A stretch of 64,000 nt of DNA from JAHBNG01 sp039028975 (lineage in GTDB: Bacteria > Chloroflexota > Anaerolineae > Caldilineales > Caldilineaceae). The notes beneath the pieces are model-generated. The model was not told the DNA's origin and made no database searches. It saw only the letters and a program-made list of their open reading frames with translations. Shown in pieces: positions 1-8,112 of the stretch (position 1 is its first letter; each line of letters opens with the position of its first letter). The position numbers and the translations under genes were made by a program. The stretch covers positions 1 to 64,000 of the forward strand of contig JBCCHB010000075.1 of assembly GCA_039028975.1 (NCBI GenBank). Reading direction: 5' to 3'.

Positions 1-36
1 GACCGGCTTCGTTATCAGGCGGCTCAAGCAAAATAA
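1..36 (+). CDS. Possible 3' end of a gene entering from the left
   Basis: The first 36 bases read in frame as eleven codons (ending QAAQAK) followed by TAA. The reading is compatible with the tail of a gene that starts outside the window, but eleven codons are too few to identify a family or to be sure it is coding. Confidence 0.25.
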   Translation, partial: DRLRYQAAQAK

Positions 37-141
37 GTGAGGGGAGGCGGATACTTGGAGCCTACCTTTATCATTCAACATTATGTCTACTTATTTCTTA
101 TTTTTAGCACTTCGTGGTCTTGACATTGGGGACCACTTTAA

Positions 142-552
142 GTGTCACTCTTTTTGAATTGGTTCCGGCAACTGGCCGTCCATGGCAAAGTGTCACCCGA
201 AGATTACGAAAAACTCGATTACGTTTATCGGACGAAAGAAGAGGTGCAGACCATGTTAATGGAAGCATTAGCAGAAGAGAAACGGAAAATTTATGAACAA
301 GGTGAAGCAATTGGTATAACCAAAGGTGAAGCAATTGGTCGGATGGAAAACCAACGCGAGATGATTGGTCAACTCCTAGCCTTTCGGTTTGAGTTGGATG
401 AAGCTGAACAGGAAAATCTGACCCAACAAGTTGCCGACATAGACAAGCTGGAACTTCTGGACGCGTTAGTCGATACATTGTTGGACAAAGAAGCGACTTT
501 CGACGATTTTATCGAATTGTTGCCTGAGCAGGAAACCTCTCAATCTGGGTAA
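142..552 (+). pseudogene. C-terminal remnant of an Rpn-family (PD-(D/E)XK) nuclease/putative transposase
   Basis: This 136-codon frame matches, from memory of the family, the C-terminal part of Rpn-type recombination-promoting nucleases: an FLNWFRQLAVHGK segment, a YEKLDYVYRTKEEV helix, a charged helix with G-E-A-I-G repeats (residues about 50-72), and a closing segment that measures inter-residue helices (QLLAFRFELDEAEQ). The N-terminal catalytic nuclease half is missing. The frame opens with GTG right after an in-frame TAA at 139-141, and nothing upstream continues it. I therefore call it a truncated, inactive copy. Its neighbours at 0.6-1.8 kb are also decayed, which marks this stretch as a landing site for mobile or accessory DNA. 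Confidence 0.7.
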
Positions 553-663
553 TACATTTCTGATGCCATCCACGCAATCCCCTGCCAATAGCAACTGTTG
601 TTGAGCAATCTGCTGATGTCATATTGATGATGGGGTCAGCAGATTGCGAACCTTGATTGCCAC

Positions 664-766
664 TTACTCCACTCCCAACCGATTCTTCAAATCAGACATC
701 TGCCGTCGCAATGCCTCGATCTCATCCTGCTGGGCCAAGGTGTAGAGGGTTAACTCTTCGATGACT
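664..766 (-). pseudogene. Decayed C-terminal fragment of tail-fibre-like gene (copy 1)
   Basis: Read on the minus strand, this stretch encodes about 34 residues (IEELTLYTLAQQDEIEALRR followed by QMSDLKNRLGVE and TAA at 664-666). It is nearly identical to the C-terminal coiled coil of the intact gene at 2680-4128. Similarity stops abruptly upstream of the IEEL segment, so only the tail of the gene survives here. Confidence 0.7.
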
Positions 767-1117
767 GGTTTTATATTTTCGGCTCAACGTTGGCGTTTGA
801 TCAGAAAAGTGCTACGCTTCTGTTCAGAAAGTTGTAGCAGACAATGGCTCTTGAACCAGTCAATTCATACGCTAATGTGTACGCCTGATATCGTTTCCTT
901 AGAGGAAATCAATAATATAAATGCCGTTGATATTCGATGGTTTTTGCCATTCATCGTCCACAGGCTCCAACCTTTCGCCAGTGATCGCTCCGTTACACTT
1001 GAGGTAACGTTACAAAACATCGGCTCTATTCAGAAAGAGAATCGTAAACTTACGCTGACCTGGAACAAGGAAGTGAAAAAATTGCGCTGCTTGCTGTGCA
1101 AGACCATATCATTATAA
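761..1117 (+). other. Open frame of 118 codons, coding status doubtful
   Basis: There is an open frame here but no convincing ribosome binding site, recognisable domain or signal. A different frame (about 1040-1110) gives a more protein-like stretch, YADLEQGSEKIALLAVQDH, which suggests a frameshifted remnant rather than a working gene. I cannot name a family. It lies between two decayed fragments, which fits the same interpretation. Confidence 0.2.
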
Positions 1118-1171
1118 TTCTATAGATAAATCTACCTGATATCGATCACGAGGTAGTAGGAGTAGTGATTT

Positions 1172-1590
1172 ATGAACAACAAAAATATAACGGCTATCGA
1201 TCGTTCTTCTTTACCCAACTCTTTTTTGAATTTGGAGCGCCAAAAATCGAGTCTAATTCTCGAAGCCAATCTGCTGACACAGCAAGGACTCTATCCCGCA
1301 GCTGCTGATAAGTTTGCCATTGCCGCAGAGATAGAAGAGCAGTTAAACCAGGAACTTTTGACACGAGGGAAGCCAGAAAAAGCTTTTATCCATGATTTAG
1401 CGCTATTAGCTGCTGGGTCCAAGCTGGCGACATACACCGTGCGCGACAGCTTGGACAACATCTTCTCACGTTGGAAGAACTACCTGCGTCACAGCGATCT
1501 CGACTTGAGTCTTATATCAATACTCTGCAAGAGCGCATGACGCAGTGGATGAGTCAGTGGACGCCTGCTCCGCTTACTACAGGGGATTGA
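1172..1590 (+). pseudogene. Frameshifted gene for a small all-helical (TPR-hairpin-like) protein
   Basis: The frame starts at ATG 1172 behind a GTAGGAG-type ribosome site and encodes helices rich in Ala/Glu (SLILEANLLTQQGLYPAAAD, then FAIAAEIEEQLN and KAFIHDLALLAAGSKLATY). It resembles one or two TPR/MIT-like hairpins. Around 1460 the protein-like reading moves to another frame, which continues LEELPASQRSRLESYINTLQ-ERMTQWMSQW and stops at TGA 1588-1590. The first frame instead runs into a stop at 1538-1540. A single-base indel therefore splits what was one protein of about 139 residues. Small proteins of this shape sit beside signalling or conflict genes in related genomes as I recall them, but no function can be assigned. 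Confidence 0.5.
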
Positions 1591-1640
1591 TTCGTCATTG
1601 TGAACAATTGGGGACATGTAATTAACTCGCCATTGTGATA

Positions 1641-1770
1641 GCCAACCTTCCAAATCAGACACCTGCCGCTGTAACGCCTCAATCTCTTCCTGTTACGCCA
1701 GAGTGTAGGGGATTAACTCTTCGATTTTTTTCCAGCAGTAGCATCTGAAATTGGCTAGGGTTGTGTCCTT
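1641..1770 (-). pseudogene. Decayed C-terminal fragment of tail-fibre-like gene (copy 2)
   Basis: The minus strand reads as the last 40 or so codons of the 2680-4128 gene with two lesions: one extra A in an A-run (the QFQMLLLEK segment slips out of frame just before IEEL), and a CAG to TAA nonsense change where the intact gene has LAQQEEIEAL. It is clearly a pseudogene copy. Together with 664-766 and the intact gene there are three copies of this tail in 2.2 kb. Confidence 0.75.
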
Positions 1771-1936
1771 TTTGTGCATAGTCTTTAACGCCCGTATTTG
1801 GAAAAGACCCTAGATACTATTTAGTTTGTCTCTAATACTTTGTCCGCATTGACGCCCTGTTTGAATCGTGCTACCATGCGAATCGGTCTATTTATGTCCG
1901 AAAGTGATTTCCTTGATTTCCTAAATAGAGGGAACG

Positions 1937-2176
1937 ATGAGCATACAAACAATTGATCATTCACCCCAGGATGTGTTGCATCGGCTTGATATAATGTTGG
2001 ATGAGCTATTGGCATTGCGTCGAATTGTACAAAAAATGGTCCAATCAGAGCAGAAGGAGGATTTCGTATCTTCGTTGGCGGGATCATTAGGACCTGCCAA
2101 TGAGGATGAGATGGCTTATTTTAACCAGTTTGACGTCACATGGCAGAGATTCGCGGATGAACCAACCAATTCATGA
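1937..2176 (+). CDS. Probable antitoxin of a PIN-toxin pair
   Basis: This 79-residue acidic, helical protein (DVLHRLDIMLDELLALRRIV near the start) lies directly before a PIN-domain gene and overlaps it by 20 bp, the usual antitoxin-first arrangement of type II VapBC-like modules. A good ribosome site, GAGGG, stands five bases before ATG 1937. No ribbon-helix-helix, AbrB or Phd signature is obvious, so the antitoxin role is inferred from size, acidity and position only. In VapBC-like systems the antitoxin binds the toxin and usually also represses its own promoter. Confidence 0.6.
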   Translation: MSIQTIDHSPQDVLHRLDIMLDELLALRRIVQKMVQSEQKEDFVSSLAGSLGPANEDEMAYFNQFDVTWQRFADEPTNS

Positions 2177-2651
2177 ATTTTCTGGCGAGTCTTTATATCT
2201 TGATACGATGATCTTCTACTTATTTTTGCGCGTAAAAGATTCGACGGCAAACCTGCTTTTTCGTCGCATTCAGGACAGTGAATTTCAGGCATTTACATCT
2301 GTTTTGACCTTTGACGAACGCGCCTATCGGCTGCTCCTTGCGCGCATTCGTGACAATTATCCTGGGAACCCGCTTGATCAGCTACGTCAAAATGAACAAG
2401 AACGAATTGCTGAATTCTCTTCTGAAATTGAATCTGTATTGAGCAAGCTGCAAATCTTTCCTAATCTATCTTTGATTGACCTTGTTTCGACGGATCTGGC
2501 AACATTTTGTCAGAACATGCAGCAGTATCATTTCCGTCCGCGCGATGCATTACACTTGGCGGCCATGCAAAAAGTGAGTTGTTCGGCAATTGTGAGTCAG
2601 GATAGCGACTTTGATCATATCGCTGATATCCAATGTTACAAACTCTCGTAA
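2157..2651 (+). CDS. PIN-domain ribonuclease toxin (VapC-like)
   Basis: The 164-residue protein has the acidic PIN pattern: an N-terminal LYLDTMIF strand with the first Asp, a Glu in DERAYRLLL, the RDALHLAAM helix with the third acidic residue, and SQDSDFDHI with the fourth. PIN toxins are Mg2+-dependent RNases. I place the start at ATG 2157 (MNQPIHEF), giving a 20-bp overlap with the antitoxin stop at 2174-2176. The longer frame from 2100 would overlap it far more and adds an unlikely N-terminus. The overlap implies translational coupling. Confidence 0.75.
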   Translation: MNQPIHEFSGESLYLDTMIFYLFLRVKDSTANLLFRRIQDSEFQAFTSVLTFDERAYRLLLARIRDNYPGNPLDQLRQNEQERIAEFSSEIESVLSKLQIFPNLSLIDLVSTDLATFCQNMQQYHFRPRDALHLAAMQKVSCSAIVSQDSDFDHIADIQCYKLS

Positions 2652-2679
2652 GAGTTATTCTTGCAACTCACTCTTCTTC

Positions 2680-4128
2680 CTACCGACCCTGCAAATCATC
2701 CACCTGCCGCCGCAGCGCCTCAATCTCTTCCTGCTGCGCCAGGGTGTAGAGAGTTAACTCTTCGATCTTCTCCAGTAGTAACATCTGGAACTGGCCGAGG
2801 TTGAGGCCGTTTTGGTCGATTTCTTCTGCATTCGGGATGTTAGGGAGGTGGCTTTCCTGGACTATATATGACCGTAAATCATCTAACGACATCAATGAAT
2901 AATCCTCGGCGAATACGTAATCGGGGACTGGCAAAAGTGAGCCATCTTTTAGGATTATATCTCCATCCGCAACAGTAAGTGTTCCATGACTGATTCGAAC
3001 AGCTCCCCCAACTTTTAGTGAATGACCATTGTCGGGTGTAGAGTTGATAGCAATTCTGCCGGGGAAAGAGCTGTTCTCTCCAACAACATCCATCTTGACT
3101 TTCTCATTTCCTTCCGTATCAAATAGCTTCAGTTCGCCACCGCCGCTGCCTGCTATTATCTCAATGCGGTCCTGTCCGTCATTGCTCTTAAGCCTCAGTC
3201 TCGCATCTTCATTCTCATCGCTGTCAATGACAAATTGCCCTTGGTCTTTCGCAGATACGATCTGAAAATATTTTCCAGTGGTGCTAGTTCCCTTTATAGA
3301 TAGTTGCGCTTCAGGAGCTAATGTGCCAATACCAACATCACCCGATGTAGTGAGGAGCATTTGAGGTGCGCTATTCCCGGCATAAAAGGCGAAAGGAATC
3401 TCTGTTGTTGACCCAATGTGCGTAGCTGTTATTCCGCCACTCGAACCAACGAACCATTCAGATTCGTTTATGCCGTCTTGAGTACCTACACGACCATTTA
3501 TACTTAATCTGGATCTGCCGAATAGGCCATTCGCATCAGTTGTACCAATACCAACATTTCCATTTTCGTCCTGAATAACAATACTACTGGCACTAATTCC
3601 ATCCAACCGCTCCGCATCCACCGCACGGAGAACGCCATTCATCTGCTGGCGGGGATCCAACTTCTCCCCATCGACATGGATTTCTAGCCATATGGAATCA
3701 GCAACCAATAAATCAACACCAAGTGAAGGGATCGCGTTGCAATCTCCCTCATCCACCGTTCCGTTACCTAATGGCACCGAAAATAACCCATCAACCACTT
3801 CAACGCCCTGATGAATTTCGCAACCAATGATCTTGCCACCAATATCGACATTAAAAACCTCGAAGCGAATTTCTGAAATGGTTTTGGTGAGCGGAGTACC
3901 ATCTGGGTCGGTTAAATAGCCTTGATAGTGAATTGTCTGCGGTGTCTCACTGGTCTGCTCATCCCCTTGCCCCAACGGAAACGCATTCACATCCCGCACA
4001 AACAAGACTACCCCAACCACCACCAGCGTAAAGAGCACCGAGCCAGGGTGGGGCGTCCACGTGCGCAGAAAACGGCGCGTGGGTGTGTCGGGGGTGGATA
4101 GGTGGGTTTTGATGGTTTGGAATATCAT
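2680..4128 (-). CDS. Exported tail-fibre-like protein with C-terminal coiled coil
   Basis: The protein (about 482 residues) has an N-terminal membrane/export segment (SVLFTLVVVGVVLFV, around residues 30-45). A beta-rich domain follows that starts TIHYQGYLTDPDGTPL and closes with MNGVLRAVDAERLDGIS. Next come repeats of the VGIGTTDANG / VGIGTLAPEAQLSI type seen in phage-tail-fibre-like surface proteins. The C-terminus is the widespread YVFAEDYSLMSLDDL...HLPNIPNAEEI segment with a terminal coiled coil, but without a recognisable S74 autoprotease triad. The start at 4128 is chosen because its ATG overlaps the previous gene's TGA as ATGA and has GAGGAGG upstream. Likely anchored on the outside and trimeric. 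It probably works with the preceding EAD/FGE-fold protein. Confidence 0.65.
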   Translation of the reverse strand: MIFQTIKTHLSTPDTPTRRFLRTWTPHPGSVLFTLVVVGVVLFVRDVNAFPLGQGDEQTSETPQTIHYQGYLTDPDGTPLTKTISEIRFEVFNVDIGGKIIGCEIHQGVEVVDGLFSVPLGNGTVDEGDCNAIPSLGVDLLVADSIWLEIHVDGEKLDPRQQMNGVLRAVDAERLDGISASSIVIQDENGNVGIGTTDANGLFGRSRLSINGRVGTQDGINESEWFVGSSGGITATHIGSTTEIPFAFYAGNSAPQMLLTTSGDVGIGTLAPEAQLSIKGTSTTGKYFQIVSAKDQGQFVIDSDENEDARLRLKSNDGQDRIEIIAGSGGGELKLFDTEGNEKVKMDVVGENSSFPGRIAINSTPDNGHSLKVGGAVRISHGTLTVADGDIILKDGSLLPVPDYVFAEDYSLMSLDDLRSYIVQESHLPNIPNAEEIDQNGLNLGQFQMLLLEKIEELTLYTLAQQEEIEALRRQVDDLQGR

Positions 4129-5675
4129 GGTTGAGCCTCCTCTGCTTTTGAACACCAGAAGCCTGGGATAAGGCGATAGGAATTGCTTTTGGATGGTTCG
4201 GGAACGGTGACTTGGCGGACGGCGCCACTGAGTAGATACGTTGATGATGTAATGGGCTGGCTGTTGATGGCGACGGCGGCGTTGGATAGGTTGTAGGCAC
4301 TTGAGGTTGCGACGGCTAGTGGCTGGGTTGAGCCAATGTAGCAGCGGGTTGGTTGTGGTGTTGCCCTAGGTACGACGGTGATCTCTGCGATAGGAGGCGA
4401 AACCGCTATGGTGGCAGGGCAACTGTCAAGAACAACTCGGAACCCGGTGCTCTTTGCCTCTTCGGGACTGAGTGCAGCTCGTGACCTTGATTGTCCACAT
4501 TCTTCCCCAACTATCAAGCGGGATGAATTGTCACCATTTTTCCTGCGATCTGTATATTCTGTCGTAGTTATTTTCGCATTGTGTGCTACTGTAAAGCCAC
4601 CGATGTTATCTTCCCGATGAAATCCGCACGCAATATTCCATTCCATCTGAGTAGGTAAGCGTCCCTCAACCCACTTTGCGTACGCAACCGCATTATCATC
4701 GGTCACAAGTACCGGATCTTGCTGTTGGTTTGGATCATCCCAGAAAGTATCTTCATCTTCAATCTCGTTGAAAAAGGGACAATCTTCCGTCTCTTTTGTT
4801 CCATATATAACTTCACAGAAGGCTAGATAATGTTGAATAGACACTTTGGTACTCTGGAACCAAAATTCGGTTAAGTCATCTTGTGAATTAGTGGTGGCTC
4901 CTGTGACATCTTTAGATGTTACATGATAATAGCCAATCGTAGGATTGTTAATCGCACAAGCAGTCGGCTTTGCTGAGACCTCCCATTCATCCAAAGACAG
5001 TGGCAGTGGTTCGGTTGTATCAGCCAACGTTACCATCGGAGTTACTATAGGAGTAACGGGTGTTGTGATTGGTTGAGTGGTCGTGAGGGTGACAGGTGCA
5101 ATTTCCCTGTCAGAATCACCATCCTCTTCTGATGAGGGGCGAGATGTTGGGTTTGCAGCGTCAGGTGGAGGCTGTATATCTGGTTGGCGGGTAGCGAAAT
5201 AATAAATTCCATAACCACCAAGAACTACGGTTAAAAGAAATACTGCTATACCGCCGATGGTCCTAACGTTAACAGGAAATCCAAAAATCGTACCGTTTCT
5301 TTCAGGATGGACATCTCCACCTGGACCGTTTTCGGGCCGTTCATTATTTAAATTGCTTCTTGGACTATCCTCAGAATGTTCGATCAGCATTTCCGGCCGA
5401 TTGAGTTCTACAAACTTGCGAAGTTCTGAATTCCGGGGCTTCTTTTCATAGGCCGCCTTGATTAGCTCATCAGTCCATCCGGCCATTCGAGCTGCTTTTA
5501 CCACTTCAAAGAATTGATCCAACTTATTTGAGTTTGCCGTTGTGATCGAGTTTAAGTCCTTACCATTCAAATCAAAACGGAGAATCTGTTCCAGTTCATT
5601 TCTACTGAATGCACTTACTAATGCATCCCGTAGCTGTTCTTCTTGCTTTGGGGTTAAATCGGCTTCTGATGACAT
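4125..5675 (-). CDS. EAD1 - transmembrane - FGE/SUMF-fold protein
   Basis: Residues about 8-92 (LTPKQEEQLRDALVSAF, LEQILRF, AARMAGWTDELIKAAYEKKP) match effector-associated domain 1, an adaptor domain known from bacterial conflict and signalling systems. A transmembrane helix follows at about 138-160, then a Pro/Thr-rich linker. Residues about 265-425 resemble the formylglycine-generating-enzyme (C-type-lectin-like) fold, with WFQSTKVSIQHYLAFCE, AVAYAKWVEGRLPTQMEW and a closing STGFRVVLD. In active FGEs a CRSAxR-like segment precedes GFR; here it reads SRSRAA, so the catalytic Cys appears absent and the fold is more likely a ligand or partner module. The topology would put EAD1 inside and the FGE-like domain outside. 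The stop overlaps the next start (ATGA). Confidence 0.65.
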   Translation of the reverse strand: MSSEADLTPKQEEQLRDALVSAFSRNELEQILRFDLNGKDLNSITTANSNKLDQFFEVVKAARMAGWTDELIKAAYEKKPRNSELRKFVELNRPEMLIEHSEDSPRSNLNNERPENGPGGDVHPERNGTIFGFPVNVRTIGGIAVFLLTVVLGGYGIYYFATRQPDIQPPPDAANPTSRPSSEEDGDSDREIAPVTLTTTQPITTPVTPIVTPMVTLADTTEPLPLSLDEWEVSAKPTACAINNPTIGYYHVTSKDVTGATTNSQDDLTEFWFQSTKVSIQHYLAFCEVIYGTKETEDCPFFNEIEDEDTFWDDPNQQQDPVLVTDDNAVAYAKWVEGRLPTQMEWNIACGFHREDNIGGFTVAHNAKITTTEYTDRRKNGDNSSRLIVGEECGQSRSRAALSPEEAKSTGFRVVLDSCPATIAVSPPIAEITVVPRATPQPTRCYIGSTQPLAVATSSAYNLSNAAVAINSQPITSSTYLLSGAVRQVTVPEPSKSNSYRLIPGFWCSKAEEAQP

Positions 5676-5772
5676 AATTGCTTACTTGACATTTCATGTG
5701 TTCAAAACGAACAGGATAATCAGAATTGGTAAAGTAATTCAAAAGACTCATTTTTTACTAGAATTTTATTAT

Positions 5773-5809
5773 AACAAAAAATCGTGTGCGTTGCACACGA
5801 TTTTTTGTT
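5773..5809 (-). terminator. Rho-independent terminator of the ProX/dehydratase operon
   Basis: This is a perfect 17-bp inverted repeat (arms 5773-5789 and 5793-5809, loop GTT), with an A-tract on one side and a T-tract on the other, so it can act in both directions. On the minus strand it lies about 90 bp after the end of the 7570-5901 operon and before the start of the EAD1 gene. Confidence 0.85.
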
Positions 5810-5900
5810 AAACTACAACGATTATTGACTATATTCTAATGTTACTGTGGTTACAATGAGGTATTCTCATCGGAGAGAATCATAATTTGCTCGGTCTATT

Positions 5901-6389
5901 TCATGCCCTCTTCGGCACCTTAACCACAGAAAGAGAATGACCGGTTAGCTCTAAAATTCGTTCCATATCCAGGCGGCTCAAGGAGAGGGTGCTGGTGTTG
6001 ACCAGTGGATGGCATTTCAGGATCTCGGCTTGCCAAATGTCTGCGTCGACCACCACTTCGACTTCGCTTTCTGTGTCATTGACGATGGCCAATAGACTCA
6101 CCGATCCGGGTTCGATGCCGAGATAGTGGTCGAGCTGCTCTGGCGAGGCAAAGTTGAGCTTCTTTTCATCCAACAGCGTCGCTAACCCCTTCAGATCCAC
6201 CCTCGTTTCATAGCCAACCACGACCAAGAAGAAGCGGGTTCCTTTCCTATTCCGGATAAAGAGATTTTTCAGGTCGGCACCTGGCATGGGAGGCACCTTT
6301 TCTTCGGCCTCTGCTACGGTATAGACTGGTGGGTGATCACACCGCTGATAAGAAATTTCGTGCTGATCTAGAAAAGAAAAAATATCCAT
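5901..6389 (-). CDS. ProX/YbaK-type aminoacyl-tRNA deacylase (prolyl-tRNA editing family)
   Basis: This 162-residue single-domain protein belongs to the YbaK/EbsC/ProX editing fold. It has the YTVAEAEEKVPPMPG motif, the conserved K41 in LKNLFIRN, RVDLKGLATLL, GIEPGSVSLLAI (about 91-102) and HPLVNTSTLSLS near 126-137. Free-standing members hydrolyse mischarged tRNA, typically Ala-tRNA(Pro), in trans. Its ATG shares one base with the TAA of the upstream dehydratase gene (TAATG), so the two are translated as a unit. There is no clear metabolic link between them. Family assignment is firm; the exact tRNA substrate is not shown by the sequence. Confidence 0.85.
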   Translation of the reverse strand: MDIFSFLDQHEISYQRCDHPPVYTVAEAEEKVPPMPGADLKNLFIRNRKGTRFFLVVVGYETRVDLKGLATLLDEKKLNFASPEQLDHYLGIEPGSVSLLAIVNDTESEVEVVVDADIWQAEILKCHPLVNTSTLSLSRLDMERILELTGHSLSVVKVPKRA

Positions 6390-7570
6390 TATGAGAATTG
6401 AATCCGTTTCTGCGCTTCGATTTTTGATTCATCTAAAGCCAGTCCCAATCCAGGCAATTCAGGCAGCTTGACCACGCCACTTTCTGGTTCGACCATGGGT
6501 TTATGAAAATACTGTTTTAAGGGTTGGGTGGCATAAAGATATTCAACCATTGGAACAGTGGCCGGCGATTGGGCGCCGGCTACGTGGAGGGCTGCCAATA
6601 AAGAATGCCCGTGGGCGATGAGCGGCACCTCGAATGAAGAGGCCAGCGCACAAATTTTGGTCAACTCGGTAATGCCACCCGTCCAATCTGGATCATTCTG
6701 TAGCCAGTCCACGGCCCCGTTGACGAGCAATTCTTTGGTCTGCCAGCGGGTAAAGACATGCTCTCCTGTGGCGATGGGAATGTTGGTGCTTTGGCGCAAC
6801 TTGCGGAATTCGCTCACTCGCTCAGGGGGAATCGGCTCTTCCATCCATGCTGGGTTAAGTGGCTCCAATCCGCGCAGCATTTTGGTGGCGTAGGGTACGT
6901 CCCAGCCCATAAAGGCATCGAACATCAGCATATAGTGGGGGCCTACCGCAGATCGTACGGCCTCAGCCATGGCCAAATTCTTCTCTAGCCCCTCTTGGCC
7001 TTGTCCTGGGCCGTAGGCAAAGAACCACTTCTGAGCCGCAAATCCCTGAGATTGGAATGTTTGGGCCGTTTGCGCGGCATCTTCGGGTTCAACAGAATAA
7101 CCGAGGGTGCTAACATAAGCTGGCACTTCAGGACGGGTGGGGCCGCCAAGTAATCGATAGATAGGTTTGTCCCAGGCTTTGCCCTTCAAGTCCCACAATG
7201 CGCAATCAATGGGGCTAATCCCTGTCATAAAAATTCCAGAGCGACCGTGACGGTGAATGCGCATCATCTGATCTAGCAGCAGTTCGGTGGCCAAAGGATC
7301 CCGACCGATAAGAAAGGGGCGTAGGTCATTGTCAATTACAAAAGCCTGCTGCCGCTGAATGGGTCCAAAGAGTCCAGAAATCCCTTCATCTGTCTGAATA
7401 TCCACATAGAGCGCGCGCATTTCGGTGCGGTCGCTGCTCTGTTCTGCATACTGGGTTGGCGCAAACTCTGGGTAAAGGCTGAGCGGCTTTACCTGGACAT
7501 GACGGGGGAGATTGGCTGCTTCGGGCCAAATGCCATGGACTTCGGTGATGATGACATCGGTGATTTTCAT
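6389..7570 (-). CDS. Enolase-superfamily sugar-acid dehydratase (mandelate racemase/MLE type)
   Basis: The 393-residue protein has the two-domain enolase-superfamily layout: a capping domain (about 1-140) and a barrel. Metal ligands are readable as D218 (MLMFDAF), E244 (WMEEP) and E270 (ATGEHVF). A Lys (K181, AAQKWFF) and the His pair of IAHGHS (320 and 322) are candidate acid/base residues. The combination of ALWDLKGKAWDKPIYRLLGG with an AHGH motif is closest in my memory to L-rhamnonate-type dehydratases, but substrate identity in this superfamily cannot be settled by eye. It is first in a two-gene operon with the ProX-like deacylase and has a strong terminator after the pair. Confidence 0.8.
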   Translation of the reverse strand: MKITDVIITEVHGIWPEAANLPRHVQVKPLSLYPEFAPTQYAEQSSDRTEMRALYVDIQTDEGISGLFGPIQRQQAFVIDNDLRPFLIGRDPLATELLLDQMMRIHRHGRSGIFMTGISPIDCALWDLKGKAWDKPIYRLLGGPTRPEVPAYVSTLGYSVEPEDAAQTAQTFQSQGFAAQKWFFAYGPGQGQEGLEKNLAMAEAVRSAVGPHYMLMFDAFMGWDVPYATKMLRGLEPLNPAWMEEPIPPERVSEFRKLRQSTNIPIATGEHVFTRWQTKELLVNGAVDWLQNDPDWTGGITELTKICALASSFEVPLIAHGHSLLAALHVAGAQSPATVPMVEYLYATQPLKQYFHKPMVEPESGVVKLPELPGLGLALDESKIEAQKRIQFS

Positions 7571-7640
7571 GGAAATTTTCCGTTCGTTGGCTTATGGCTG
7601 TGGGCGACTAAGTATCTTCACAGAGCGATTGTAGATGTAA

Positions 7641-7771
7641 GAAGCTGTCTGAAAAGGGTATGATCGTGTCATTCTGAAAGAGCGGAGCGACTGAAGAATC
7701 TCTGTTTTTCGGTCACATAACCCTGAGATTCTTCGTCGCAGGCTCCTCAGAATGACTTTCCAGACGGCTTC
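7641..7771. repeat. 131-bp MITE-like inverted-repeat element
   Basis: The two ends are imperfect inverted repeats. An outer GAAGCYGTCTGRAAAG-type arm and an inner TCATTCTGA...GAAGAATCTC arm on the left (7641-7702) are mirrored on the right (7735-7771). The bases TAA lie immediately outside both ends, as expected for a 3-bp target duplication. There is no coding capacity. It sits in the gap upstream of the dehydratase operon. Confidence 0.65.
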
Positions 7772-7789
7772 TAAAGTACTTGCGTATAC

Positions 7790-7875
7790 TTTGCCCGGTA
7801 TACGATCTTTACATTTGATAGGCAGACTAATTGTAGATTAAATTAGAGAAGGAACAAAACTTTTCTGGGAACGGT
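7790..7875. repeat. Degenerate copy of the dispersed CCAGAAAAG-type element
   Basis: The left edge GTATACTTTGCC and the right edge AGGAACAAAACTTTTCTGGG resemble the terminal inverted repeats of the elements at 12766 and 44178 (the right edge matches about 18 of 22 bases by eye). The interior is not recognisable. I regard it as a worn copy. The rest of 7571-8034 shows no gene. Confidence 0.35.
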
Positions 7876-8034
7876 GCCGGGGAACGATACTGGGGAATCA
7901 GGCTGGGGCAATCAACTCGCTCATACAACCACGGGAACAAACGACCAGCTCACCAGAGGCCACAACTATGCGAAGCAAACGTCCTTCTCGATGCCAGCCC
8001 CATGGACGAAATGATTGGTAGTGAAAATCGACAA

Positions 8035-8067
8035 CAAAAAGGTAGGTGCTCGGCACCTACCTTTTTG
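8035..8067 (-). terminator. Rho-independent terminator after the double-CBM gene
   Basis: A perfect 15-bp inverted repeat (arms 8035-8049 and 8053-8067, loop TCG) carries flanking A- and T-runs. On the minus strand it lies about 45 bp beyond the stop of the 8113-10065 gene. Confidence 0.8.
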
Positions 8068-8112
8068 TGGCTATCGTTCAACTACAAGCGGTATTGCTTG
8101 AACCATGAGAAA

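Noticed and set aside
104..478. 124-codon minus-strand frame across the Rpn remnant
   Set aside because: It is the shadow of the plus-strand Rpn-type sequence, whose residues match a known family; the minus frame has no recognisable domain.
4125..5675. Diversity-generating retroelement target (FGE/C-type-lectin fold)
   Set aside because: The fold is right, but no reverse transcriptase, template repeat or adenine-biased variable region is visible, and the fold is not at the C-terminus.
4125..5675. Active formylglycine-generating enzyme serving the two sulfatases
   Set aside because: The expected Cys-containing motif before GFR is replaced by SRSRAA, and the domain appears to be outside the membrane while the sulfatases have no signal peptides.
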